64,000 nt of DNA from Novosphingobium sp. PhB57 (GTDB lineage Bacteria; Pseudomonadota; Alphaproteobacteria; Sphingomonadales; Sphingomonadaceae), in the NCBI RefSeq assembly GCF_004342985.1, contig NZ_SMBO01000005.1:372001-436000 (forward strand), written 5' to 3'. Each line of letters begins with the position of its first letter. Position 1 is the first letter of the stretch. Below are positions 57,240-64,000 of this stretch, piece after piece. Under the pieces are notes generated by a model that worked only from the letters and a program-made list of their open reading frames with translations, had not been told where the DNA came from and searched no databases. Both the position numbers and the translations under genes were made by a program.

Positions 57240-59549
57240 ATGGGTCCGATGTCCAGAATCTCCCTGCTGCTTGCCGCCCTGTGCGCCACAGTTCCCGCCA
57301 GCTTCATCTCCGCAGAGGCCGCCCCCGTGACCGAGAAGACCGCCCCCCGGGCCGCCGACACCCCTGCCAGTCCGGCCCCTCGTCCGAACATCGCTGCAGG
57401 CGCGCTCGATTTCCAGCGCGTCTTCGCCAGCCCCTCGCTCGATGGACCGCAGCCGCGTGAAGTGAAGATCTCGCCGGACGGGCGCTATCTCACCCTGCTG
57501 CGCAATCGCACCGAGGACCGCCAGCGCTACGACCTCTGGGGCTACGACCGCGAGAGCGGCGAATGGCGCATGCTGGTGGATTCGCTCAAGCTCGGCTCCA
57601 GCCGCCCGCTGTCCGAAGCCGAAAAGATGCAGCGCGAACGCAAACGCGTGGGCGATCTCAAGGGCATCGTCGCTTATGACTGGAGCGACGACGGCCGCTC
57701 GATCATCGTCCCGCTGGACGGCGATCTCTACCTGGCCGGGCTGGACGGTTCGGTGCGCCGCCTGACCGATTCCCCCGAGGACGAGTTGAACTCCGCGCTG
57801 AGCCCCGGCGGCAAGTATCTTTCCTTCGTGCGCGAACAGCGGCTCTGGGTGGGCTCGCTCGAACAGGGCGCGCAGAAGCCGATCACCCCCGAAGAAAGCG
57901 CCAAGACCGTGCACTGGGGCGAGGCGGAGTTCGTGGCGCAGGAAGAGATGGACCGCATGGCGGGCTATTGGTGGTCGCCCGACGAAAGCCGCATCGCCGT
58001 GGAGCGCTATGACGAGGCCCCGGTCAAGGTCGTCACCCGCGCCGCGATCGGCGCGGAGGGCACGCGCACTTACGAACAGCGCTATCCGGCCGCGGGCACG
58101 CCGAACGTGCTGGTCTCGCTCTTCGTGATGAAGCCGGACGGCAGCGGCAAGATCCAGGTCGACCTCGGTGCCGACAGCGACATCTACGTGGCCCGGGTCA
58201 ACTGGTCGCGCGATGGCAAGATGCTCTACGTCCAGCGGCAGGACCGCGCGCAGACGAAGATCGACATGCTGGCGGTCGATCCGGCCACCGGCAGGAGCAG
58301 CGTGCTCTTCACCGAAAAGGCCTCTCCGGAGGCCTGGATCAACTTGTCCGGCAACTACCGCTTCCTCAAGGACGGCAGCGTGATCTGGTGGTCCGAGCGC
58401 GACGGTTTCGGCCATCTCTACCACTTCGCGAACGGCAAGTGGCAGCAGCTGACCTCGGGCCGGTGGACGGTGACCAAGCTCGTCTCGGTGGACGAGGCGC
58501 GCGGGCGCGTGCTGTTCACCGGCACGAAGGACGATGTGCTGTCCCCCCAGCTTTACGCCATCGACCTGGCCAGGCCGGGCACGCCGCAGCGGCTGACCGA
58601 GGAAGGCTGGTTCAATGCCGCCGTGGCGAACAAGGACGGCCGCACGCTGGTCGTCACCCGCTCCTCGCCCACGCAGCCCTCGCAAAGCTATGTCGCCGAT
58701 GCCGAGGGCAAGCGCCTCGCCTGGGTTGAGGAAAACCGCCTCGACGGCGCGCATCCTTATGCGCCCTATCTGGCCGGCCACCGCACGCCCACCTTCGGCA
58801 CGGTCAAGGCCGAGGACGGCAGCGACCTGCACTGGCTGATGATCACGCCCAAGATGGAGCCCGGCAAGCGCTACCCGGTGTTCTTCGAGCACTACGGCGG
58901 CCCGCATAGCCAGCAGGTGGCGCGCCAGTGGCTGGGCGCCCTGCCGCAGGCCATCGTCGACAAGGGCTATATCTACTTCCGCCTCGACAACCGCGGCAGC
59001 CCGAACCGCGGCGTGAAGTTCGAAAGCCAGATCCGCCACAAGCTGGGCACCGTCGAAGTGGCGGACCAGCGCGCGGGCGCCGAGTATCTCAAGACGCTGG
59101 ACTTCGTCGATCCGAAGAAGATCGCGACTTATGGCTGGTCCTACGGCGGCTACATGACGCTGAAGATGCTCCAGGCCGATCACGGCCTTTACGCGGCAGG
59201 CATCTCGGGCGCGCCGGTGACCAAGTGGGAGCTTTACGACACCCATTACACCGAACGCTACATGGGCGACCCGCGCAAGCAGCCGGAAGCCTATACCGCC
59301 TCCGACGCCATCGAGAACGCCGCGAAGATCAGCGATCCCCTGCTGCTGATCCACGGCATGTCGGACGACAACGTGGTGTTCGAGAACAGCACCGTGCTGA
59401 TCTCGAAGCTCCAGGCCCAGGCCGTCCCGTTCGAGATGATGCTCTATCCCGGCTATACCCACGCAGTGAAGGGGCCGATGATCAGCAAGCACGTCTGGGA
59501 GACGATCTTCGCCTTCCTCACCCGCCACGGCGTCACCCCGCCGGAGTGA
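57240..59549 (+). CDS. S9 family dipeptidyl peptidase IV-like protease
   Basis: Prolyl oligopeptidase-family exopeptidase of 769 residues. Signal peptide about 4-27 (SRISLLLAALCATVPASFISAEA), beta-propeller domain (about 60-500, including the double-Glu motif AQEEMDR needed for dipeptidyl peptidase specificity), then an alpha/beta-hydrolase domain with the triad S634 (YGWSYGGYM), D709 (HGMSDDNVV) and H741 (GYTHAVKG). It removes N-terminal dipeptides, usually X-Pro, in the periplasm. No neighbour suggests a specific substrate. The first ATG is used; a second lies 9 bases on. Confidence 0.94.
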   Translation: MGPMSRISLLLAALCATVPASFISAEAAPVTEKTAPRAADTPASPAPRPNIAAGALDFQRVFASPSLDGPQPREVKISPDGRYLTLLRNRTEDRQRYDLWGYDRESGEWRMLVDSLKLGSSRPLSEAEKMQRERKRVGDLKGIVAYDWSDDGRSIIVPLDGDLYLAGLDGSVRRLTDSPEDELNSALSPGGKYLSFVREQRLWVGSLEQGAQKPITPEESAKTVHWGEAEFVAQEEMDRMAGYWWSPDESRIAVERYDEAPVKVVTRAAIGAEGTRTYEQRYPAAGTPNVLVSLFVMKPDGSGKIQVDLGADSDIYVARVNWSRDGKMLYVQRQDRAQTKIDMLAVDPATGRSSVLFTEKASPEAWINLSGNYRFLKDGSVIWWSERDGFGHLYHFANGKWQQLTSGRWTVTKLVSVDEARGRVLFTGTKDDVLSPQLYAIDLARPGTPQRLTEEGWFNAAVANKDGRTLVVTRSSPTQPSQSYVADAEGKRLAWVEENRLDGAHPYAPYLAGHRTPTFGTVKAEDGSDLHWLMITPKMEPGKRYPVFFEHYGGPHSQQVARQWLGALPQAIVDKGYIYFRLDNRGSPNRGVKFESQIRHKLGTVEVADQRAGAEYLKTLDFVDPKKIATYGWSYGGYMTLKMLQADHGLYAAGISGAPVTKWELYDTHYTERYMGDPRKQPEAYTASDAIENAAKISDPLLLIHGMSDDNVVFENSTVLISKLQAQAVPFEMMLYPGYTHAVKGPMISKHVWETIFAFLTRHGVTPPE

Positions 59550-59578
59550 CCGCCACGAAAGCGAGCAGGCAATTTTCG

Positions 59579-59608
59579 AAGCGCCGGGCCGAAAGGTCCG
59601 GCGCTTTT
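59579..59608 (+). terminator. intrinsic terminator of the peptidase gene
   Basis: AAGCGCCGG (59579-59587) and CCGGCGCTT (59598-59606) form a perfect 9-base stem with a 10-base loop, followed by T residues. It starts 30 bases after the stop. Confidence 0.85.
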
Positions 59609-59757
59609 CAGTTTCATCGAACGATTGGCGGGGTTTTATCCAGCTTCACCGAAAGGGCGATTCTGGCGACAAAGGCTCCACCAACGCTTTCCCGTCCGCC
59701 CCGATCGCATCCGGGGCGGCGCATTCGATAACACCTGTCCCGATGGAGCCCCCCGCC

Positions 59758-60468
59758 ATGACTTCGCCCACAACCGGCCCGACCATCACCGCCAAGACGT
59801 CCCTCCCGCGCCTGCTGCTGCTGTTGTCCGCAACGACCGGCCTTGTCGATGCCGCTTCGGTGCTCGGGCTTGGCAAAGTGTTCACTGCCAACATGACCGG
59901 CAACGTGGTGTTCCTGGGCTTTGCGGCCGCGGGTACGCCGGGCTTCAAGGTCGTGCCGGCGGTGCTGGCGCTGCTGGCCTTCATGGTCGGCGCCTGGGGA
60001 GCGGGACGCCTGGCGCGGGCCCATACCGACCGGCCGCTGCGCCGCTGGCTGATCCGCGCGGCCGTCGTGGAAGCCGGCTTGCTGTGGGTCGCCGCGGCGA
60101 TTTCCACCCGGATCGACGTAGCCGCACAGGCACCGGAGATCGCCGTGCTTTCGGTCATCGCCCTCACCGGTTTCGCGATGGGGCTGCGCAATGCCACGGT
60201 GCGCGCACTGAAAGTGCCGGACCTGACGACCACCGTGCTCACCCTGACGATCACCGGCATCGCCGCCGACATGGCAGGGCGCGTCTCCCCCAACTTCGCG
60301 CGCCGCCTTGCCGCCGTGCTCTCGATCTTCCTCGGCGCGGCCCTGGGTGCGGCCCTGCTGCTCCGCGTCGGCCTGGCCGTGCCGCTGGCACTCGCCGGAG
60401 CGGTAGTGCTGGGCGCCACCCTGCTTTTCGCCCGCGACCCCGGCTCCGCCCAACCGCATCGGCCGTAA
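59758..60468 (+). CDS. DUF1275 (YoaK-like) membrane protein
   Basis: Membrane protein of 236 residues from the ATG at 59758, which has GGAG 9 bases upstream; a start at 59743 would add five residues. Six hydrophobic helices and the family sequences ATTGLVDAASVLGLGKVFTANMTGNVVFLGFA near the N-terminus and ALTGFAMGLRNATVRALKVPDLTTTVLTLTITG in the middle mark DUF1275. Function of the family is not established. It is codirectional with the egt genes but separated by 163 bases with an inverted repeat. Confidence 0.85.
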   Translation: MTSPTTGPTITAKTSLPRLLLLLSATTGLVDAASVLGLGKVFTANMTGNVVFLGFAAAGTPGFKVVPAVLALLAFMVGAWGAGRLARAHTDRPLRRWLIRAAVVEAGLLWVAAAISTRIDVAAQAPEIAVLSVIALTGFAMGLRNATVRALKVPDLTTTVLTLTITGIAADMAGRVSPNFARRLAAVLSIFLGAALGAALLLRVGLAVPLALAGAVVLGATLLFARDPGSAQPHRP

Positions 60469-60506
60469 CCGGGCACCGCCGGTAGCATCGCATGGGGATT
60501 TTTCCG

Positions 60507-60536
60507 GTGCTCGGAACCTCGCGGCCTCCCGAGCAC
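60507..60536. repeat. inverted repeat upstream of egtB
   Basis: GTGCTCGG (60507-60514) with CCGAGCAC (60529-60536), loop 14, in the gap before egtB. It lacks a T tract, so it could be an operator or a weak terminator of the preceding gene. Confidence 0.5.
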
Positions 60537-60631
60537 TACCTACGACATACCTTCGTTTCGTGAGCGCTGGACTTCTTTTCCGGCGCTGGCGAACATGAGG
60601 CGTGCCCACGCGGGTAGCGGAAGGAGAGACG

Positions 60632-61936
60632 ATGAAGGAACAGTCGAGCCGTGCGGACGTGCGCCCCGCCCTCTCTCCCGGGGATATGGCCGACAGATTC
60701 CAGCGAACCCGCCATCTCAGCCGCGATCTGGTGCAGGGGCTGAACGAGGCCGACGCCGCCGTCCAGTCCATGCCCGACGCCTCGCCCGCCAAGTGGCATC
60801 TCGCGCATACGACCTGGTTCTTCGAGACTTTCCTCCTGCGCGACCATGTGCCCGGCTATCGCCTTCACGATCCGCGCTGGCCCTTCCTGTTCAACAGCTA
60901 TTACGAAGCCGAAGGCGCCCGCCTTGCCCGGCCCGAGCGCGGCCTGCTGACGCGGCCCACGCTGGCCGACGTGCTGGACTATCGCGCCCATGTGGAAGCC
61001 GCCATGCTGGAGGCCATGCCCCTCCTGCTGGAGCGCCACGGCGAGTTGGTGGAACTGGGCATCCAGCACGAGCAGCAACACCAGGAACTGCTGCTGACCG
61101 ACATCAAGCACCTGTTTTCGCGCAATCCGCTCGGCCCCGCTTATGCGGCTCCCTCCCCGCCGGCCTCCACGCCGGCCCGCAGCGCCCCGCTGCGCTGGAT
61201 CGAAGGGCCAGAGGGGCTGGCGGAGATCGGGGCCGGCCCGGACGAGCGCTTCGCTTTCGACAACGAACTGCCCCGCCACCCCGCCTGGCTCGCCCCCCAT
61301 GCCCTGGCCAACCGTCCGGTGACCAATGGTGAGTGGATCGAGTTCATCGCCGACCAGGGCTACGGCACGGCCGCGCTCTGGCTATCGGATGGCTGGGACT
61401 GGGTGCGCGGCGCCGCAGGGGGCCTCGAAACCGTCTCAGCGCCGCTCTACTGGCGCGGCGGCGGACGGCAGTGGGAACAGTTCACGCTGGCGGGCTGGCA
61501 GGACGTCGATCCCGAAGCCCCGGTGACGCATATCTCCTTCTACGAAGCCGATGCTTTCGCGACATGGGCCGGCGCCCGCCTGCCCACCGAGCACGAATGG
61601 GAAGCCGCCGCGCGCGGCCGCGATCCTCTTGGCGGCCTGCAACTGGACCGGGCCGGCCCCGCAGCGCCCCGTGCGGAAGAGGAAGTGGACGGCTTCGCCT
61701 CGCTCTACGGCAATGTCTGGGAATGGACCGGATCGGCCTATCGCCCCTGGCCCGGCTATCGCCCGGCGGCGGGCGCCGTGGGCGAATACAACGGCAAGTT
61801 CATGTCCAGCCAGTTCGTGCTGCGCGGCGGCAGCTGCGCCACCCCGCGCGGCCATGTCCGCCCTTCCTACCGCAACTTCTTCCACCCCCACCAGCGCTGG
61901 CAGTTCACCGGACTTCGCCTCGCAAGGAGCCTCTGA
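60632..61936 (+). CDS. egtB: EgtB-like hercynine-sulfur ligase (sulfoxide synthase)
   Basis: Iron-dependent enzyme of 434 residues that would form the C-S bond of ergothioneine between hercynine and gamma-glutamylcysteine or cysteine. N-terminal DinB-like domain with histidine ligands (WHLAHTTWFFE; HEQQHQE) and a C-terminal formylglycine-generating-enzyme-like fold (LPTEHEWEAAARGRD, LYGNVWEWTGSAY, FVLRGGSCATPRGHVRPSYRNFFHP, ending FTGLRLAR). AAGGAG precedes the ATG at 60632. The egtD gene follows 1 base later, the usual minimal ergothioneine pair. An ovothiol-type OvoA would be longer and carry a methyltransferase domain, which is absent. Confidence 0.93.
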   Translation: MKEQSSRADVRPALSPGDMADRFQRTRHLSRDLVQGLNEADAAVQSMPDASPAKWHLAHTTWFFETFLLRDHVPGYRLHDPRWPFLFNSYYEAEGARLARPERGLLTRPTLADVLDYRAHVEAAMLEAMPLLLERHGELVELGIQHEQQHQELLLTDIKHLFSRNPLGPAYAAPSPPASTPARSAPLRWIEGPEGLAEIGAGPDERFAFDNELPRHPAWLAPHALANRPVTNGEWIEFIADQGYGTAALWLSDGWDWVRGAAGGLETVSAPLYWRGGGRQWEQFTLAGWQDVDPEAPVTHISFYEADAFATWAGARLPTEHEWEAAARGRDPLGGLQLDRAGPAAPRAEEEVDGFASLYGNVWEWTGSAYRPWPGYRPAAGAVGEYNGKFMSSQFVLRGGSCATPRGHVRPSYRNFFHPHQRWQFTGLRLARSL

Positions 61937-61937
61937 C

Positions 61938-62948
61938 ATGTATTTCACGGCCCCCAGGAACGACGAGAATCCGACTGTCCGTCCCCTTGCCAGAGCGCCC
62001 GAGGCAGACCCCGCCTTCCGCGCCGACGTGCTGCGCGGTCTTGCGCAAACGCAAAAAGCGGTGCCCGCGCGCTGGTTCTACGACATGCGCGGATCGCAAC
62101 TGTTCGAAGCGATCACCCAGGTCCCCGAATACTACCCCACCCGCACCGAAACCGCGCTGCTGCAGGCCCATTGCCCCGCCGTGGCGGAGCGCATCGGCAG
62201 CGATGCCACGGTGGTGGAATTCGGATCGGGCAGCTCGATCAAGACGCGCATCCTGCTGAAATCCATGCCGCGTGCGACATATGTGCCGATCGACATCTGC
62301 GGCGAATTCCTGGACGAGGCCTGCGCCGCGCTCCAGGGCCTGTTCCCCGCCCTGCGCATCGTGCCGGTGGAAGCGAACTTCATGAACCCCGTCCATCTGC
62401 CGCTGCGGCAGGATGGCGAGGCGCGCAGCATGCTGGGCTTCTTCCCCGGATCGACCATCGGCAACCTCACCCCGGAAGCCGCCGTGGACCTGCTGCGCTC
62501 CATGCGCGAGACGCTGGGCACGAATGCCCACCTGCTGATCGGCATCGACCGGGTGAAGGACCCGCAGCGGCTCACCGCCGCCTATGACGATGCGCAGGGG
62601 GTGACGGCCCTGTTCAACCTCAACTTGCTCCAGCGCATCAACCGCGAGCTGGGCGGCTCGATCCCGGTCGGGGAATTCCGCCATGTCTCGCGCTGGAATC
62701 CGCTGGCCAGCCGTGTCGAGATGCATCTGGAAGCCCGCCGCGCGATCCGCTTCGAGGTGGACGGCCAGCCCTTCCGCATGGAAGGCGGCGAAACCATCCA
62801 CACCGAGAATTGCCACAAGTACCGCCCCGGGGAAATGCGCGTACTGCTGGCGGCCAGCGGTTGGCGCGAACTGGAGCACTGGACCGACTCGCAAGGCGAT
62901 TTCTCGCTGATCCTGGCCAAGGCCGACGGAGCCCGTCAGGAACCCTGA
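61938..62948 (+). CDS. egtD: EgtD-like histidine N-alpha-methyltransferase
   Basis: SAM-dependent methyltransferase of 336 residues forming hercynine (trimethyl-histidine) from histidine. The N-terminus has the family region GLAQTQKAVPARWFYDMRGSQLFEAITQVPEYYPTRTE; SAM motif TVVEFGSGSSIKTRILL; substrate-site sequence LGFFPGSTIGNLTPEAAVDLL; ENCHKYRPGEM near the C-terminus. It follows egtB by 1 base, with AAGGAG before its ATG, so the two are coupled. Missing from the pair are egtA and egtC, which the EgtB variants using cysteine do not need. It ends next to a hairpin facing the sensor kinase gene. Confidence 0.94.
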   Translation: MYFTAPRNDENPTVRPLARAPEADPAFRADVLRGLAQTQKAVPARWFYDMRGSQLFEAITQVPEYYPTRTETALLQAHCPAVAERIGSDATVVEFGSGSSIKTRILLKSMPRATYVPIDICGEFLDEACAALQGLFPALRIVPVEANFMNPVHLPLRQDGEARSMLGFFPGSTIGNLTPEAAVDLLRSMRETLGTNAHLLIGIDRVKDPQRLTAAYDDAQGVTALFNLNLLQRINRELGGSIPVGEFRHVSRWNPLASRVEMHLEARRAIRFEVDGQPFRMEGGETIHTENCHKYRPGEMRVLLAASGWRELEHWTDSQGDFSLILAKADGARQEP

Positions 62949-62967
62949 CGGCCATCATGCAGGACGG

Positions 62968-62990
62968 CGTGCGCGGTGGTTCCGCGCACG
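62968..62990. terminator. hairpin between egtD and the sensor kinase gene
   Basis: CGTGCGCGG (62968-62976) with CCGCGCACG (62982-62990) and a 5-base loop, located 20 bases after the egtD stop and 40 bases from the kinase stop. No T run follows on either strand. Confidence 0.45.
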
Positions 62991-63030
62991 TCCGTCGCTC
63001 CTGCGACCCCTTGCGCAGTCCTGATCCCTC

Positions 63031-64000
63031 TCAGCCCCGCCGCGCGCCGCGCGGCGCCGTCGGCACCGGGTGGAAGCGCATGCGGAACACAGTGCCGCAC
63101 GGGCGGTTTTCGGCGGCCTCCAGATTGCCGCCGGTCCGCGCCATGAGTTCGCTGGCGATGGCCAGCCCCAGCCCCGACCCGCTCTTGAAGTCGCGCCGCG
63201 CCGAGGAGAAGCGCGCGAAAAGTTCGTCACCGGCGGCGAAGGGCGGCAGGCCCGGTCCGTCATCGGCCACGCGGATTTCGGCGGCGGGATCCACGGTCAC
63301 CACCACATGCGTTCCGGCCGGCGTGTGCTTCATGGCGTTTTCCAGCAGGGAATCGAGCGCACGCGCGGCCAGGTGGTGCGCGGCGAAGACGGGCACGCTT
63401 TCGGCGCCGACGATCTCGATCTCCTGCCCGCGGGCGATGAACAGCGGCGCGATCCCCGCCACGCGTTCTTCCGCCAGGGCGCGCAGATCCGTCACTTCGC
63501 CGGGGTCGCAGGCCATGGCGTCCACTTCCGCCAGCAGCAGCAGCCGCTCCACCATGGCCTCCAGCGCGTCGATCTGCCGTTGCAGCCGGGGCACCGCCTC
63601 GGGCGCTCCGTCCTGCTCCACCAACAAGCGCAGGATCGCCAGCGGGGTGCGCAGCTCATGGGCCGCATCCGCCGCGAAATCGCGTTCGATGCGGTAGGCT
63701 TCCTCGACCCTGTCGAGCGCGGCATTGATCGCCTGGAGCAGCGGCACGACTTCCTCGGGCATGCCCGCCGTGTCCACCCGCTGCTGGAGCTGATAGGGCG
63801 AGACTTGCCCCACTTGCCGCGAAGCCCGCTTGAGCGGCGCCAGCGACTGACGCACGATATAGGCGTCCACCGCCAGCAGCCCCACCAGGAACACCGCCAG
63901 CAGCACCCCGCCCACCACCGCGATATCGGCGCGCAGGTCGTCGAAGATCACGTCCGGATGGTCGAGGTTCTGCACGATCACCAGCCAGCTGCCCCGCTCG
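63031..64000 (-). CDS. sensor histidine kinase (5' end outside window)
   Basis: Two-component sensor kinase, the last 323 codons visible; the frame continues to the right edge, so the N-terminus and first membrane helix are missing. A membrane segment (IAVVGGVLLAVFLVGLLAVDAYIV), a HAMP-like linker (RQSLAPLKRASRQVGQVSPYQLQQRV), HisKA with the phosphoacceptor histidine (AADAAHELRTPLAIL), and HATPase_c with LLENAMKHTPAGTHVVVTV, VADDGPGLP and SGLGLAIASELMARTGG are all present. It is of the QseC/EnvZ-type small family with a short periplasmic domain. The cognate regulator would lie upstream, beyond the window. Confidence 0.93.
   Translation of the reverse strand, partial: ERGSWLVIVQNLDHPDVIFDDLRADIAVVGGVLLAVFLVGLLAVDAYIVRQSLAPLKRASRQVGQVSPYQLQQRVDTAGMPEEVVPLLQAINAALDRVEEAYRIERDFAADAAHELRTPLAILRLLVEQDGAPEAVPRLQRQIDALEAMVERLLLLAEVDAMACDPGEVTDLRALAEERVAGIAPLFIARGQEIEIVGAESVPVFAAHHLAARALDSLLENAMKHTPAGTHVVVTVDPAAEIRVADDGPGLPPFAAGDELFARFSSARRDFKSGSGLGLAIASELMARTGGNLEAAENRPCGTVFRMRFHPVPTAPRGARRG

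Noticed and set aside
60513..60536. EcfG-type promoter at GGAAC upstream of egtB
   Set aside because: No CGTT occurs 16 or 17 bases after GGAAC; the bases belong to the GTGCTCGG/CCGAGCAC repeat.
60632..61936. EgtB as a formylglycine-generating enzyme that matures the sulfatase at 41552
   Set aside because: It has a DinB-like N-terminal domain with the His ligands of sulfoxide synthases and lies one base from egtD; true FGE lacks that domain.

Overview
The window is about 67% GC, almost wholly coding, and contains no rRNA, tRNA, phage or insertion sequence that I can see. It looks like chromosome of a free-living alphaproteobacterium of the sphingomonad type (Novosphingobium or Sphingobium-like). 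This rests on two matches to the EcfG general-stress promoter (GGAAC-N16/17-CGTT), the TonB-dependent receptor with a catabolic operon, the aromatic-degradation genes and the polysaccharide genes. The genus is an inference.

Layout. 1-4005: a tripartite drug efflux operon (EmrA-like, EmrB-like, NodT-like). 4106-5410: an orphan chemoreceptor with no periplasmic domain. 5665-11128 (minus): a compact six-gene catabolic operon (flavin monooxygenase, two-domain VOC extradiol dioxygenase, SnoaL-like protein, C-C hydrolase-like protein, cyclase-family amidohydrolase, FAH-family hydrolase). It is divergent from an APC permease and a LysR regulator, with a LysR-type operator in the shared promoter region. 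13988-18388: quinate/shikimate catabolism (AAHS transporter, shikimate dehydrogenase, QuiC-type 3-dehydroshikimate dehydratase). 18507-24355: a stress-promoter-driven iron permease homologue, a diguanylate cyclase, a DAO-family oxidoreductase behind a C15 tract, and a PNPOx/methyltransferase pair sharing a Fur-like palindrome. 24381-26381: divergent NAD salvage genes pncB and pncA. 26421-27242: a TonB protein with a second Fur-like box. 27441-32533: Kup potassium transporter divergent from a KdpD/KdpE-like two-component pair, with no kdpFABC.

32559-35873: YitT-family protein, a ModE-like DNA-binding protein with a stress promoter, a secreted protein, a candidate small RNA with a UUCG terminator, and an SDR enzyme. 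36047-43249: a long structured leader, TonB-dependent receptor, GPH-family transporter, TauD/AtsK-type dioxygenase and formylglycine sulfatase, which together look like organosulfate scavenging. 43546-52012: polysaccharide genes (two glycosyltransferases, a Wzy/ligase-like protein, a secreted protein, a fused Wzz/BY-kinase and a sulfotransferase-like protein). 52097-57041: poorly characterised proteins, a TauE/SafE permease and an HNH protein. 57240-64000: S9 dipeptidyl peptidase, DUF1275 membrane protein, the ergothioneine-type pair egtB-egtD, and a sensor kinase running off the right edge.

The themes are uptake and breakdown of plant-derived aromatics, organosulfate use, iron- and potassium-linked regulation, and surface polysaccharide. 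The least explained parts are the 5665-11128 operon, the 535-base leader before the receptor gene, and the candidate small RNA near 34.7 kb.
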